Virus record (IMG/VR): IMGVR_UViG_3300005613_000114
Location: 1 to 46,584 of that record
Direction: 5' to 3' (one strand)
DNA: 46,584 nt
Origin: a virus
Positions within the stretch are counted from its first letter, which is position 1, and every line of letters begins with the position of its first letter. The notes beneath the pieces were generated by a model. It ran no database searches. It saw nothing but the letters and a program-made list of their open reading frames with translations, and was not told the DNA's origin. Shown piece by piece: positions 20,901 to 27,721 of the stretch. The translations under genes and the position numbers were made by a program.

Positions 20901-21655
20901 CTAATAGTCCCTATACCTGCATTTGCAAAACTACCAGCTTTAGTTGCTGATACTGGAACGTCTATTACACTATCTTCTCCAGCAGCGATAATAACATCTT
21001 GAATAGTTGTAAAATTAACTTCTGGCGTAATATTATTAGATGGAATGCTTACTATAGTTCCAGAGTTAATTCGTCTATCAGTTGTTCCTTGAGCCCAAAT
21101 AACTGTTTCTGATATTAAGTGATCATAGTTTAAAGCTGAATCTAAAAATATAGCATAAAAAGTTCCATAGTTGATTATCCCTTTATCAACGCCAACAGTA
21201 CCAGTATTTCCGTACTCTATGGGACCTTCAAAATTTTGAGTTCCACGTCCAATATATACTTTACCAATTTGATCCCAATCGCTTGCATCGTTTACGTATA
21301 CAACTCTTGAACCTTTAATGGGTGCAGATTTAATAGGGTATAAAGTAGAACTTTTCTTTGTTATTGATGAATCAGATATTTTAATAAAACCAGTTGCTTT
21401 TAATGCTGATAATCTAGATAATCCAAAGTTTGATGCTAGAGCATCTAAGTCATTATTAGCTGTAGAATCGATATTTAATAATTCCAATACATTTAAAATT
21501 GCAGTATTATTTTCGAAATCATTTGCTGCCGCTGCTTCTAATAGCGTTAATAATACTGCACCGACATGTATATCATTAACAGGTGTATCTGCTATGATTT
21601 TACGGATCATGTCTCCTAACATCTGATTATAACTCTTAATATTAATGTCTGCCAT
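14909..21655 (-). CDS. Giant baseplate J-like wedge protein with ~1,750-residue insertion
   Basis: A 2248-residue protein. The first ~340 residues follow the baseplate J pattern: N-terminal helices (MLGDMIRKIIADTP, LLTLLEAAAAND), VSATKAGSFANAGIGTI, then FTSGSDIETDIDLRERIKSY. The last ~110 (RQVSVVIDVTTKDGVN, VILSDIIVKVMTIDGVAAV) are the usual J C-terminus. Typical J proteins have 300-500 residues (T4 gp6 has ~660), so roughly 1,750 residues are inserted. They consist of beta-modules, including FNSTDFSNISSATLVEVV, FNTTDFAGQSFASLTLSDYV and, near residue 1240-1325, a module also present in the sheath and a fibre. Start ATG 21655 follows the gp25-like gene by 8 bp. J proteins form the wedge ring that triggers sheath contraction; the insert may build peripheral or fibre-holding parts. 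Confidence 0.85.
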   Translation of the reverse strand: MADINIKSYNQMLGDMIRKIIADTPVNDIHVGAVLLTLLEAAAANDFENNTAILNVLELLNIDSTANNDLDALASNFGLSRLSALKATGFIKISDSSITKKSSTLYPIKSAPIKGSRVVYVNDASDWDQIGKVYIGRGTQNFEGPIEYGNTGTVGVDKGIINYGTFYAIFLDSALNYDHLISETVIWAQGTTDRRINSGTIVSIPSNNITPEVNFTTIQDVIIAAGEDSVIDVPVSATKAGSFANAGIGTISKFQSLPFPTATATNTTAFTSGSDIETDIDLRERIKSYTSSLARGTKASILTAIDGLSDPTEGKRVASAVITEPVAIGDPSIIYVDDGSGFEPSFAGQSVDALIKEATGNEEFLQLANFPIPRPQAINVAEAPYELTEGMTFKVLIDSVEESITFNSTDFSNISSATLVEVVTAINDKADLFRCRLTANSTKLLIYPLAHDVETIQVIGDSTANTELKFPINEFSHIKLYQNNSLLTEKEKAASLTSIEFSSWNIIASGNIVISVDGTPPQDQTFNTTDFAGQSFASLTLSDYVTAFNSKFAGITATATSSDKLLITSNKEGTESSLEILSGSLVDKMFSGVSLASTGQDSKFKLNRQNGNLQILSDIVAGDVITAGSSDTKGSVVSAASASGAFNVSNDSNGRAAKTIICVDGTEVVPRTVNPPIGSTITLSDEGNSVMRIMSSTLSTFKNIQPRDYLYIANRGHNAGTGIEAWIDETSSGLFKIVTKGSHTVAGTDTFIEVINYNASGMVVGSYSVLDSADLQAFASDVYPQIWDTSSLATPAAATLSEIVDSLNANIKGLAASIYRTNSIRITSTTEEGGSITTPVSIGSAVNVFATNGSLQEGNQSHVANKRPETDGFTTFERTQPTNAWLDRFTYTDLKGSLTANHKPYTDPSYGEILEETGGDPIDTKVTYEDSIHITSGGNKTIFRDPKVIDSSTNTVKTSNTELPKLLNDYRLGDEYHVVKNFEISSEDNMVIILDDDSVAKTVDMSFSRTGRVNSGSNGLGSGSGAIPSGSSFSADDAEGESNTDFSTLSVWGTDVNQRNTNFDNYAVWFMARNWYISGGYSAPSVEPSLMFRANTYGPVGEKFRFQIEHPLFPNRASTISHVNTPEYSLVTYTFASGVARSAGIQAGDQVSVTDLGGNIFRYTFPNTVTFGIDIESDDVLAIANDSGFSAANRGSFHIIDFVPANNTIDVYNADGVATNAGIAEQTQFIADALVNTNDGEYFDINAASGTAYRIYMDTTGADVVQPPSSGRTLLKIDISNEITAIDVAGKLAFELNALIDFSCPVSGTDTIICTDANVGTAINAVNGNLGNAWSITTLIEGVDSTHEQVSIATSVNIFPIAETTTAEIALKVNTSDLLRAVEINTGNIVKATREENVTGVAHGHTAGIDNYIQLYDGISYVKTFRNDVAPAYNFDLKTSLVLPTASPDPSIYQMDTTPVHDETELGELFKLVPITLDNLKHHMSHKALSQLEIVSNIDFSDNLRKIQIKSTLLGSQGAIEVVGGRANETQFFIFGDSDVSNVNGEDILTVKTSAFPNTLTIDDHVLLKNDGLVQRFDRLTSDDSIDVVETTSSSFEYRYNAKTTNFDDTTTITITDVSGLYSGKPVWRWTHSFAGTETLFRVQAGDIVAAYSEDVAWDNTNKIGSTGDDQFSKMTIINVDAANHFFDVVNPDGKAMASTAIGLNGFVNFYPTPIIEWKPSHSAPTWVNQIVVSISGDPVGAIFNSLIEHNLNVGDSFTLVDNNAIATTGIVNQVDSAFSFRYESSAAIGAYTGGYILKSTKTRTQYKIESLGYKDMFRLRAVAGDSPRFVDCGAAVDDLLVISGQTFKSLNNGEFRILGIENDAILFQSTSTQEELDTILPFNDELTAVTWTSNANVITGSAGSFRNLSVGTWVKKRDDEDVIYLQVLGSNTGDFTTATSVTLGGLYQGTSGTSVGVSFDQYNHVGAGQFLHTSSDIRIYEGDAVRVGDSLYVSSLIDNDWFSAGNSGTFAITHIGIDPTSFSPFIRVVNTNGLTESNKKMNIDNTSFHINEGDNNRFTSIKKISYVVTDDFNNERRAVYLTPGNRSYKWNQTNKTSINSLGKIGYSSDVVAGVDGYLYYTGLLRTIQRTVDGFEPDEATYSGRKAVGSLIEILPPLIRQVSVVIDVTTKDGVNLSEITNEIKSAVINHINTLGVSDDVILSDIIVKVMTIDGVAAVTFVTPVPSTERISIADNEKAFIQSSDISIA

Positions 21656-21663
21656 AACTAATC

Positions 21664-23277
21664 CTATATATTGACTTTAAATGATATTGGTATTACTACA
21701 TCTGAACCAGCTAATTTTACGCTCATAGATATACGAAAAGCACTACCTGTTCCACCAGAAGCATTATTAAAATAATTAACATCTAATCTCTCTATTCTAT
21801 CAAATCGTCCATCACGTTGTATATTTTTTCTTATAGATTCTATTAATTTCGCTTTACTTGTAGCAATATCTTGATTTCTAGCGCCTGGTATTATTGTTAA
21901 TCCATATTCAGGGTGTCTAGATAATTCATTCTCTTCGATAGAGAACAAAAGCTTTAATGCTTGTATAGAGTTATTAACACCATATGATAAGCCTATGTCA
22001 TGAGATGAATTAATTGCTATATCTCCGTCATCTGTTAATAATAAGTCAACTTTTTGAGCTTTTTCACTTTCACTACTGGTCTGCAAGAACCAAGGTGTAT
22101 CACCTTCTATATATTCAGTGCTTGGTTCTTCAACATTAGGTATCAACACATAAAATGAACTATTTATAGTACTAGGTTTAAATACTCGAATATGTGCGTT
22201 CTCACTTAGTTTATACTTATCTAAGTCTGCTTCACCATCTAACTCAATAATTAACTCACCACTTACTGGTGCTTGCTTAATATTAACTATTACTCTAGAC
22301 TCGGGTAATGGTTGTGTATCAGATTTAAGTATTATTACTTGATTTATAAAAAGTTTATCAAAATTTAAATTACCTGAGGTATCAGTTCCAGCTATATTAA
22401 TTAGATTCCCATCAGCTGTTGCTAGTAAGGCAACTTTTTCACCTACTTCGTCAATATATGGTGGCTTCAACCCATTAGCTATCGCAATATCAATCCACTT
22501 ATCAGGATCACCGAGTAATCTACCTGCTAAAGATTGTAAATTTTCACCATAATGTAGTTTAACTAACTTACCAGAAGCGTATTGTCCAATATCAATCTCA
22601 CTATTGTCTGCATTAGCTCGTGCTTGAGCAAAAGGGTCAATAGTTGATATATCTAATGTGAATATATTAGCTAATATGAAGTCAATACTGCGAATAGTGT
22701 TTTGAATATGGTATATATCATTAACAGTCTGAGTGCTTAAATTAATATATCCTTCTGCAGAACTACGATTATATACACTATTGTAAGATTCATCAGATGC
22801 ACTTAAATAATCTGTAAAATCATCACGTTGAGTTACTAACTGAGCGCGTAGTTCTAAAAAATCATTACGAGAGAAATTACTTACTTCTAATATTTTAGCA
22901 TCTAATAGTAATTGCTCATCATATGTTAAGATTATTTCTGTTATTTCAGTTACATCAAAAATTGCATAAAAACGATCTTGTGTATTAGTACTAGACAATG
23001 GATTACTAGTTCCAGCTAGAGTTCTTTGTGTGGTAATAAAAGATTCAAAATCTTGAATATGGCGAGCTAACATATCGGGGTCAACATATGTGTTTATTTT
23101 TGCATCATATTTAGGGCGAATGAGATTCCAATTGTCGCGGAAATACGACCATCTAAAACTTATTAATTCGGGGATATCAGTTAATACAAGTGTTTCCCCT
23201 GCGCGTAATTTATACCACATATTAACTTGACGTGTAGCCTCAAATCCTTTATCAAAATCTAGTGCTGTGATTTTCAT
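21664..23277 (-). CDS. Baseplate wedge protein: LysM domain plus gp25-like C-terminus
   Basis: A 537-residue protein. Residues ~237-275 form a LysM-like domain (VKLHYGENLQSLAGRLLG then DPDKWIDIAIANG). Residues ~409-537 match the GPW/gp25 wedge family (DGDIAINSSHDIGLSYGV, IQALKLLFSIEENELSRHPE, YGLTIIPG, then the IRKNIQRDGRF helix). In T4 the LysM-bearing wedge subunit gp53 and gp25 are separate proteins that pack together at the hub. Here both features are in one chain. The N-terminal ~220 residues are mostly helical and unassigned. It lies directly upstream of J, as gp25/W genes do in P2-type clusters. A wedge/sheath-initiation role is well supported; the gp53 equivalence is inference. Confidence 0.82.
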   Translation of the reverse strand: MKITALDFDKGFEATRQVNMWYKLRAGETLVLTDIPELISFRWSYFRDNWNLIRPKYDAKINTYVDPDMLARHIQDFESFITTQRTLAGTSNPLSSTNTQDRFYAIFDVTEITEIILTYDEQLLLDAKILEVSNFSRNDFLELRAQLVTQRDDFTDYLSASDESYNSVYNRSSAEGYINLSTQTVNDIYHIQNTIRSIDFILANIFTLDISTIDPFAQARANADNSEIDIGQYASGKLVKLHYGENLQSLAGRLLGDPDKWIDIAIANGLKPPYIDEVGEKVALLATADGNLINIAGTDTSGNLNFDKLFINQVIILKSDTQPLPESRVIVNIKQAPVSGELIIELDGEADLDKYKLSENAHIRVFKPSTINSSFYVLIPNVEEPSTEYIEGDTPWFLQTSSESEKAQKVDLLLTDDGDIAINSSHDIGLSYGVNNSIQALKLLFSIEENELSRHPEYGLTIIPGARNQDIATSKAKLIESIRKNIQRDGRFDRIERLDVNYFNNASGGTGSAFRISMSVKLAGSDVVIPISFKVNI

Positions 23278-23280
23278 ATG

Positions 23281-24249
23281 TTATCCACCAAAGCCTTTAA
23301 CAGCAGCAACTGTAGAATAAGCAACATTTTTAGCTTTTCTAACAGCGTTTGACATTCTAGCAAACCATGACACACTATCAACACCATCTAATCCAAGATC
23401 ACTACGTAGCTCATCGTAATCTGTGTATTTCTCATTTGCAGTAGTTAATCTATATCCCCTCATAACTATTGAGTAATTATATAACATCGGGTCATCAGCA
23501 GATCGAGTTAATTGGAAAGTCTGTATAGCTACATTATACTGATTATTGTCTTTATTATTAATGAACTGTAAAGGATGATTGTTTTCAGTTTTGCTAGATT
23601 TCCTACTTTGATTATTGTCATCTGCAGATACTTCTTGTTTGTATTTAAGAAGAAAACGATAAAAGTTATGAAAAGCCACATAACCTGATGCCCTTTCATT
23701 TACACCGCTTGTTTCACCAGGTGACCCTATAATACTAAGATCTTGACCTAATGATGCAGCCGAATTCAGTGTTCCTTGGACTAATTCAGCCGTTCTTCCA
23801 GCAAATCCACCAGTTTTTTGTGATAGCGATTCAACGATTTCAAAAGATCGTCGACCTGGTGCAGGTAGATCAGTATCAATTTCACTAGATGATTGAAAAT
23901 ATTTTGGAGCTATTCCAGTGGTGCCACTAATAGTTATATCAAAGTAACGTTGTTCAGAGTGTTCTTCTATAGTTCCATACATTGTTGGTATGATATTAGT
24001 GGCAAAATGAGTCGTGATCTGCAGATTACTAGGTGCAATAGGTAAATGGAAAAATTCATCAAATCCATCTTTTGTTCTATATTGGAAAGTATATGGCATT
24101 AATCTATACCAATTATGCCACTTTGTATCATCGATAGTGTAAATTAGATCCAGTTGCGTTTCTTCGATACTACGAAGATTACCACCAGATGCATTTGCTG
24201 CACTGTTTAAATCTGATAAACCAGGCACTAAATCATTAAAGAAACCCAT
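23281..24249 (-). CDS. Baseplate/tube-adaptor structural protein
   Basis: A 322-residue protein located between the hub/spike genes and the gp25-like gene. The core (FFHLPIAPSNLQITTHF, IIPTMYGTIEEHSEQRYF, DITISGTTGIAPKYF) has the pattern of tube-fold hub or tube-initiator proteins: P-x-x-L-x-I then G-x-x-E-E then I-x-I-x-G-x-T-G. A helical FYRFLLKYKQEV segment and a second beta part (YNYSIVMRGYRL) follow. This is the expected site of a T4 gp48/gp54-like or XkdP-like connector between hub and tube. Start ATG 24249 has a perfect AGGAGGAAAT upstream. Adaptor role is inferred from fold pattern and position. Confidence 0.6.
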   Translation of the reverse strand: MGFFNDLVPGLSDLNSAANASGGNLRSIEETQLDLIYTIDDTKWHNWYRLMPYTFQYRTKDGFDEFFHLPIAPSNLQITTHFATNIIPTMYGTIEEHSEQRYFDITISGTTGIAPKYFQSSSEIDTDLPAPGRRSFEIVESLSQKTGGFAGRTAELVQGTLNSAASLGQDLSIIGSPGETSGVNERASGYVAFHNFYRFLLKYKQEVSADDNNQSRKSSKTENNHPLQFINNKDNNQYNVAIQTFQLTRSADDPMLYNYSIVMRGYRLTTANEKYTDYDELRSDLGLDGVDSVSWFARMSNAVRKAKNVAYSTVAAVKGFGG

Positions 24250-24305
24250 ATTTCCTCCTATATATATTATATAGTATTTTTTATTAAATCTATGATTAGA
24301 GAGAA

Positions 24306-24800
24306 TTAGCTAATAACACCACTTTCAACTTCAGCGTTATTCACAATATGATTACAGATAGCTGTACATTTTGCAAGTAGTTCTTTACTTACATACGGAA
24401 AAGGAACAAAAGATGCTACAGTTGAGGCCATCGCCGACCCAACTAATCCTGAAATAGTGCCTTCTAAGAACCAAGCTTTATCTGGTGGAGTTGGTGGGCT
24501 TTCAGGTGAAGCATATGTAACGATACCAGAAGCCATTATATATGTAGCAACACCAGTACAATATTGAGTTAATTCAGGTGATGCATAACCATATCCAGCA
24601 TATGTTGCTACTAATTGCGCCATATTAGGTCCAACAATAGCGGAAATGGGATGTGGTGTAGGGACTAAATTAAATGTTGCTGTTCCATTTCTAACTTCCT
24701 CAATGATGCCTTGAGCAAAACCTTTTAGTTGCTGCGTTACATGTGAATGACCCATTGCTTGAGCAATTTCACTAGCTAAAGCATCTTTATCCATAGCCAT
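24306..24800 (-). CDS. Baseplate-cluster protein with internal duplication, 164 residues
   Basis: A 164-residue protein between the spike gene and the adaptor gene; its start overlaps the spike stop by one base. The N-terminus is helical (LASEIAQAMGHSHVTQQLKG). It contains what looks like an internal duplication: MAQLVATYAGYGYASPELTQ followed by YCTGVATYI, and MASTVASFVPFPYVSKELL followed by AKCTAICNHI. Each copy has one conserved Cys-Thr pair. No membrane segment or known catalytic motif is visible. Its position among hub genes suggests a baseplate component or an assembly chaperone. I do not recognise a named family. Confidence 0.65.
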   Translation of the reverse strand: MAMDKDALASEIAQAMGHSHVTQQLKGFAQGIIEEVRNGTATFNLVPTPHPISAIVGPNMAQLVATYAGYGYASPELTQYCTGVATYIMASGIVTYASPESPPTPPDKAWFLEGTISGLVGSAMASTVASFVPFPYVSKELLAKCTAICNHIVNNAEVESGVIS

Positions 24801-25939
24801 TATAACGTTCCCTTAATTTGAAGTAATTTCTGTTTAAGTTGTTCAGCGACTGGAACACTCAATTGAGGGTACCCTAAGTTACCTAAATCTGAAGCTAGAG
24901 CCGTTAGTAATAGTTCAAATAACTGAAGTAATTCAATCCCCATGGCTTTATTACCAAGGGCAACTTTACCATCTTCAATGTTAATACTCCCCTTAGATAA
25001 ATCTGTAGCATTGAAATTACCTGTTTGCTTGAATATACCTTTAGTTTTAATATTTTCAGCTTTAGCATCTATTAAACTACTAGAATCAATTAATGTTTTA
25101 GTTGTTTTTATGTCAATTAATTCTGAGGAATCAACAGTTGTTGTTTTAGTATTTAATGTAAAAGTTTCTTCTGAATTAATTTCAGTGTGCTTATTAACTA
25201 CTGTATATTTTTCTTCATTTTTATCTATAGTTAAAATGGTATCACCAGATGTAATTACAATTTTACCATTCGGCTTATCCATAAAGAAGGTCTGTGGTTT
25301 TTCAGTTGCATTATCAGATAAAGTCCATGAACCCGTTTTATCCCATTTACTAAACGATGTACCAATTTCTTTATCATATTCGGCTTCTGGTAATTTAGCA
25401 CCAGCAGTAGGTTCTTTTAGTAAATCAAGGTTTGTTGGTTGCCCTCTAAAAGTTTGTATATATTCACCATCAGCGTTAATTTGTGTTTCAATACCATTGA
25501 ATTCACAAATATATTCGACACCAAAATCGCCATCAGGTTGTATAATCTTTTCCTTACGTCCTCGGTGATTAATATTAGTAAGTATCACTCCTTCTCTAGA
25601 GTCACCATAGAAGAAAGCTACTACCACTAAATCGCCCGATAATATATCTGGGATCCCTTTAGATGCTGGAGATTCCCCAGGTGTAAAACCTCTTTGAGTG
25701 TATTCTTCATAATTATATATACCACCAAAACGACTACCACGTATGCATATTACTGGAAAAGAACCAGATTCACCGTGTACTTCAACTGTATAACGAGTTT
25801 CAGTTTCACCACCTTTACGTTCAATTAGAAAGTTATTACGAACAACTCCTAATTTTACAGACATATCTCTTGTGTACTGTAATTGTTTACTTGTGTTATT
25901 GGCCCAAATTGAGCTGTCTCTTACTGTATAATCTTGCAT
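24800..25939 (-). CDS. Central spike protein (gpV/gp5-like OB-fold plus beta-helix)
   Basis: A 379-residue protein directly after the hub gene. Residues ~80-130 (GIPDILSGDLVVVAFFYGD then SREGVILTNINHRGRK) fit the OB-fold of phage spike/gp5 N-terminal domains: G-D-x-V-x-V-x-F...G-x-x-x-x-x-I-L. From about residue 220 there is a regular alternation of short strands (TLTIDKNEEKYTVVNK, TLNTKTTTVDSSELIDIK), as in triple-stranded beta-helix tips. No lysozyme domain is visible, unlike T4 gp5. Such trimers form the membrane-piercing tip under the hub. The last ~50 residues form a helical tail (LLQLFELLLTALASDLGN) that may belong to trimer capping or tip attachment. Confidence 0.78.
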   Translation of the reverse strand: MQDYTVRDSSIWANNTSKQLQYTRDMSVKLGVVRNNFLIERKGGETETRYTVEVHGESGSFPVICIRGSRFGGIYNYEEYTQRGFTPGESPASKGIPDILSGDLVVVAFFYGDSREGVILTNINHRGRKEKIIQPDGDFGVEYICEFNGIETQINADGEYIQTFRGQPTNLDLLKEPTAGAKLPEAEYDKEIGTSFSKWDKTGSWTLSDNATEKPQTFFMDKPNGKIVITSGDTILTIDKNEEKYTVVNKHTEINSEETFTLNTKTTTVDSSELIDIKTTKTLIDSSSLIDAKAENIKTKGIFKQTGNFNATDLSKGSINIEDGKVALGNKAMGIELLQLFELLLTALASDLGNLGYPQLSVPVAEQLKQKLLQIKGTL

Positions 25940-25940
25940 A

Positions 25941-27716
25941 TTAGAACCCCGTTAATTTATCTTTATCAGGATCTAAGTCTGATGACGTTCCTATAACTTT
26001 ATTATTTTTCTCTTTTGGTACGCTTACTGCTTGTACATCTTGATCAAGTAGTCCAACACCTACACCAGATTGCAGTTCACCCTCAATATTAGTTACTATG
26101 CCACGAACAAATTGTATTTCAGTAATAAAGCTTCTAGCACCTGCAGCATTTACATTAACAATATGAGATACATTTTCAATATGTGCAGTGATATATGCAT
26201 TGTCTTTTGCTCTAACATGATCAGCATTTATATTTAGACCAGGAAACAGTGTCGATGCTTTAACCATAATGTTATGACCAACTGGCACATACTGAGATTG
26301 ACCCATTACTGTTAATGTGCCATTAATCATTCTATGGGTATTAAAATACCATTCTTTTAGTAAATATTTATATCCAATTATTTGTGTTACATCTACCTCG
26401 TTGCTAGAATCTTGAGGAATAAACTTTGTTCCCATAATCATTGGTTTAAAGCCATCCCGTTTAATTGATTTTTTATCAAAGAACTGAGAATCTAACTTAA
26501 CTTCTGAACTTAGTCCATCTTCTTCTAAACTCTTATCATATTTAACTTCTATGAAATTAAATCTATCTCGCCAGTTATTCCCAGCGTTAAAGCTAATTAA
26601 CTCATTACTAGGTAACTCTACTCTTTTGATATTAGAAAAACGAGAGAAAAACTTTCTTGCCCCTGTTACCTTGGAATTAGTTACTATATTCCCTTTATCA
26701 CCGACTTCTTTATCGTCTGCAAAAACATTATCTGGACCATGAACACAAAATGGTTTAGCGCGTTTAACTAAAGTCAGTTGAGCTTCACCATTTTTAAAAT
26801 AGATTTCACAAAACATCTCATTAATCATAGAATTAGAGACATCATTTAAGATTTGCCATAAATTATAACCACCAAATAATCCACTACCAGACATCTGAAT
26901 GAAACCATCATCAACATCGGTGTAAGTATCTGGTCCAGTTAACACACCAGATTTAAAGAACAATAAGTCAGCAATCCTAGTAGCAATATTACCGCTCCTA
27001 TCACGCAACCCTAAATATTTTGCTAACTCTATTGGAACTTCAAAAGCATGTTCTGGTTTAATTAAGGTTCCAGTTTTGAATTCTATGTTGGCAATAGTTG
27101 CATTAGATCGTCCCCATAAAACAGTAACAGCTTTCATAGAATCAGTAGATGAGGGTAAACGACCTCTATGTGTTTCAATAAATTCATCAAATAGTAATCG
27201 CTCTGCTTGACCAATTGCTGATTCTTTGTCATCTCTTGCTAAAACATCTATATATAAAAAAGTATTAAATACTGTTCCCCAATCAACGCCAGATACGATG
27301 AATTGAGTTTGTCTAGCACCGGTAGTAGGATTCATATTTGATGCAACACGTACACTCTCTATACGCCCTAACATTTTAAATTTCTCTGGATCAACTTTAG
27401 CATGGCCGGCTTTTGTATCTTTATATGTTATCTTTTTTTGTGATGCTAAAATAACACACCAACTACCAGGCGTTATCACATTTAGCCAATTTTTAGTTGG
27501 TGCTAAAGTGATTTGAAATTGTCCATCTGGAGAACTTTTACTTTTACTAGTCTGTATCGAGATTAGTGATGCAGTATTTAAGATTACTTGATCTGTTGCT
27601 TGAGATGGTATATTATCTTTACTTTCAGTTCCAAATCGATCACGGTAGTTGTATATCATAACTGCTGCATGAGGATTTGAAATTGAATGTGTTTTAGTAT
27701 CTCGTACTTTTCCCAT
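25941..27716 (-). CDS. Baseplate hub protein (gpD/gp27/gp44-like)
   Basis: A 591-residue protein between tape measure and spike, the standard site of the hub. The N-terminal region (SPDGQFQITLAPTKNW, ITPGSWCVILAS, LGRIESVRV) has the characteristic hub pattern in which a test F-x-I-x-L-A-P is followed by I-x-P-G-x-W-x-x-I and then R-I-x-x-V, as in Mu gp44/P2 gpD-type proteins. Hubs form the trimeric base of the tube and hold the spike. Later segments (LLFDEFIETHRGRLP, YNLWQILNDVSNSMINEMFC) are helical inserts. It lies 5 bp after the tape measure stop and 1 bp before the spike gene, so it is translated with them. Confidence 0.8.
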   Translation of the reverse strand: MGKVRDTKTHSISNPHAAVMIYNYRDRFGTESKDNIPSQATDQVILNTASLISIQTSKSKSSPDGQFQITLAPTKNWLNVITPGSWCVILASQKKITYKDTKAGHAKVDPEKFKMLGRIESVRVASNMNPTTGARQTQFIVSGVDWGTVFNTFLYIDVLARDDKESAIGQAERLLFDEFIETHRGRLPSSTDSMKAVTVLWGRSNATIANIEFKTGTLIKPEHAFEVPIELAKYLGLRDRSGNIATRIADLLFFKSGVLTGPDTYTDVDDGFIQMSGSGLFGGYNLWQILNDVSNSMINEMFCEIYFKNGEAQLTLVKRAKPFCVHGPDNVFADDKEVGDKGNIVTNSKVTGARKFFSRFSNIKRVELPSNELISFNAGNNWRDRFNFIEVKYDKSLEEDGLSSEVKLDSQFFDKKSIKRDGFKPMIMGTKFIPQDSSNEVDVTQIIGYKYLLKEWYFNTHRMINGTLTVMGQSQYVPVGHNIMVKASTLFPGLNINADHVRAKDNAYITAHIENVSHIVNVNAAGARSFITEIQFVRGIVTNIEGELQSGVGVGLLDQDVQAVSVPKEKNNKVIGTSSDLDPDKDKLTGF

Positions 27717-27721
27717 ATTTC

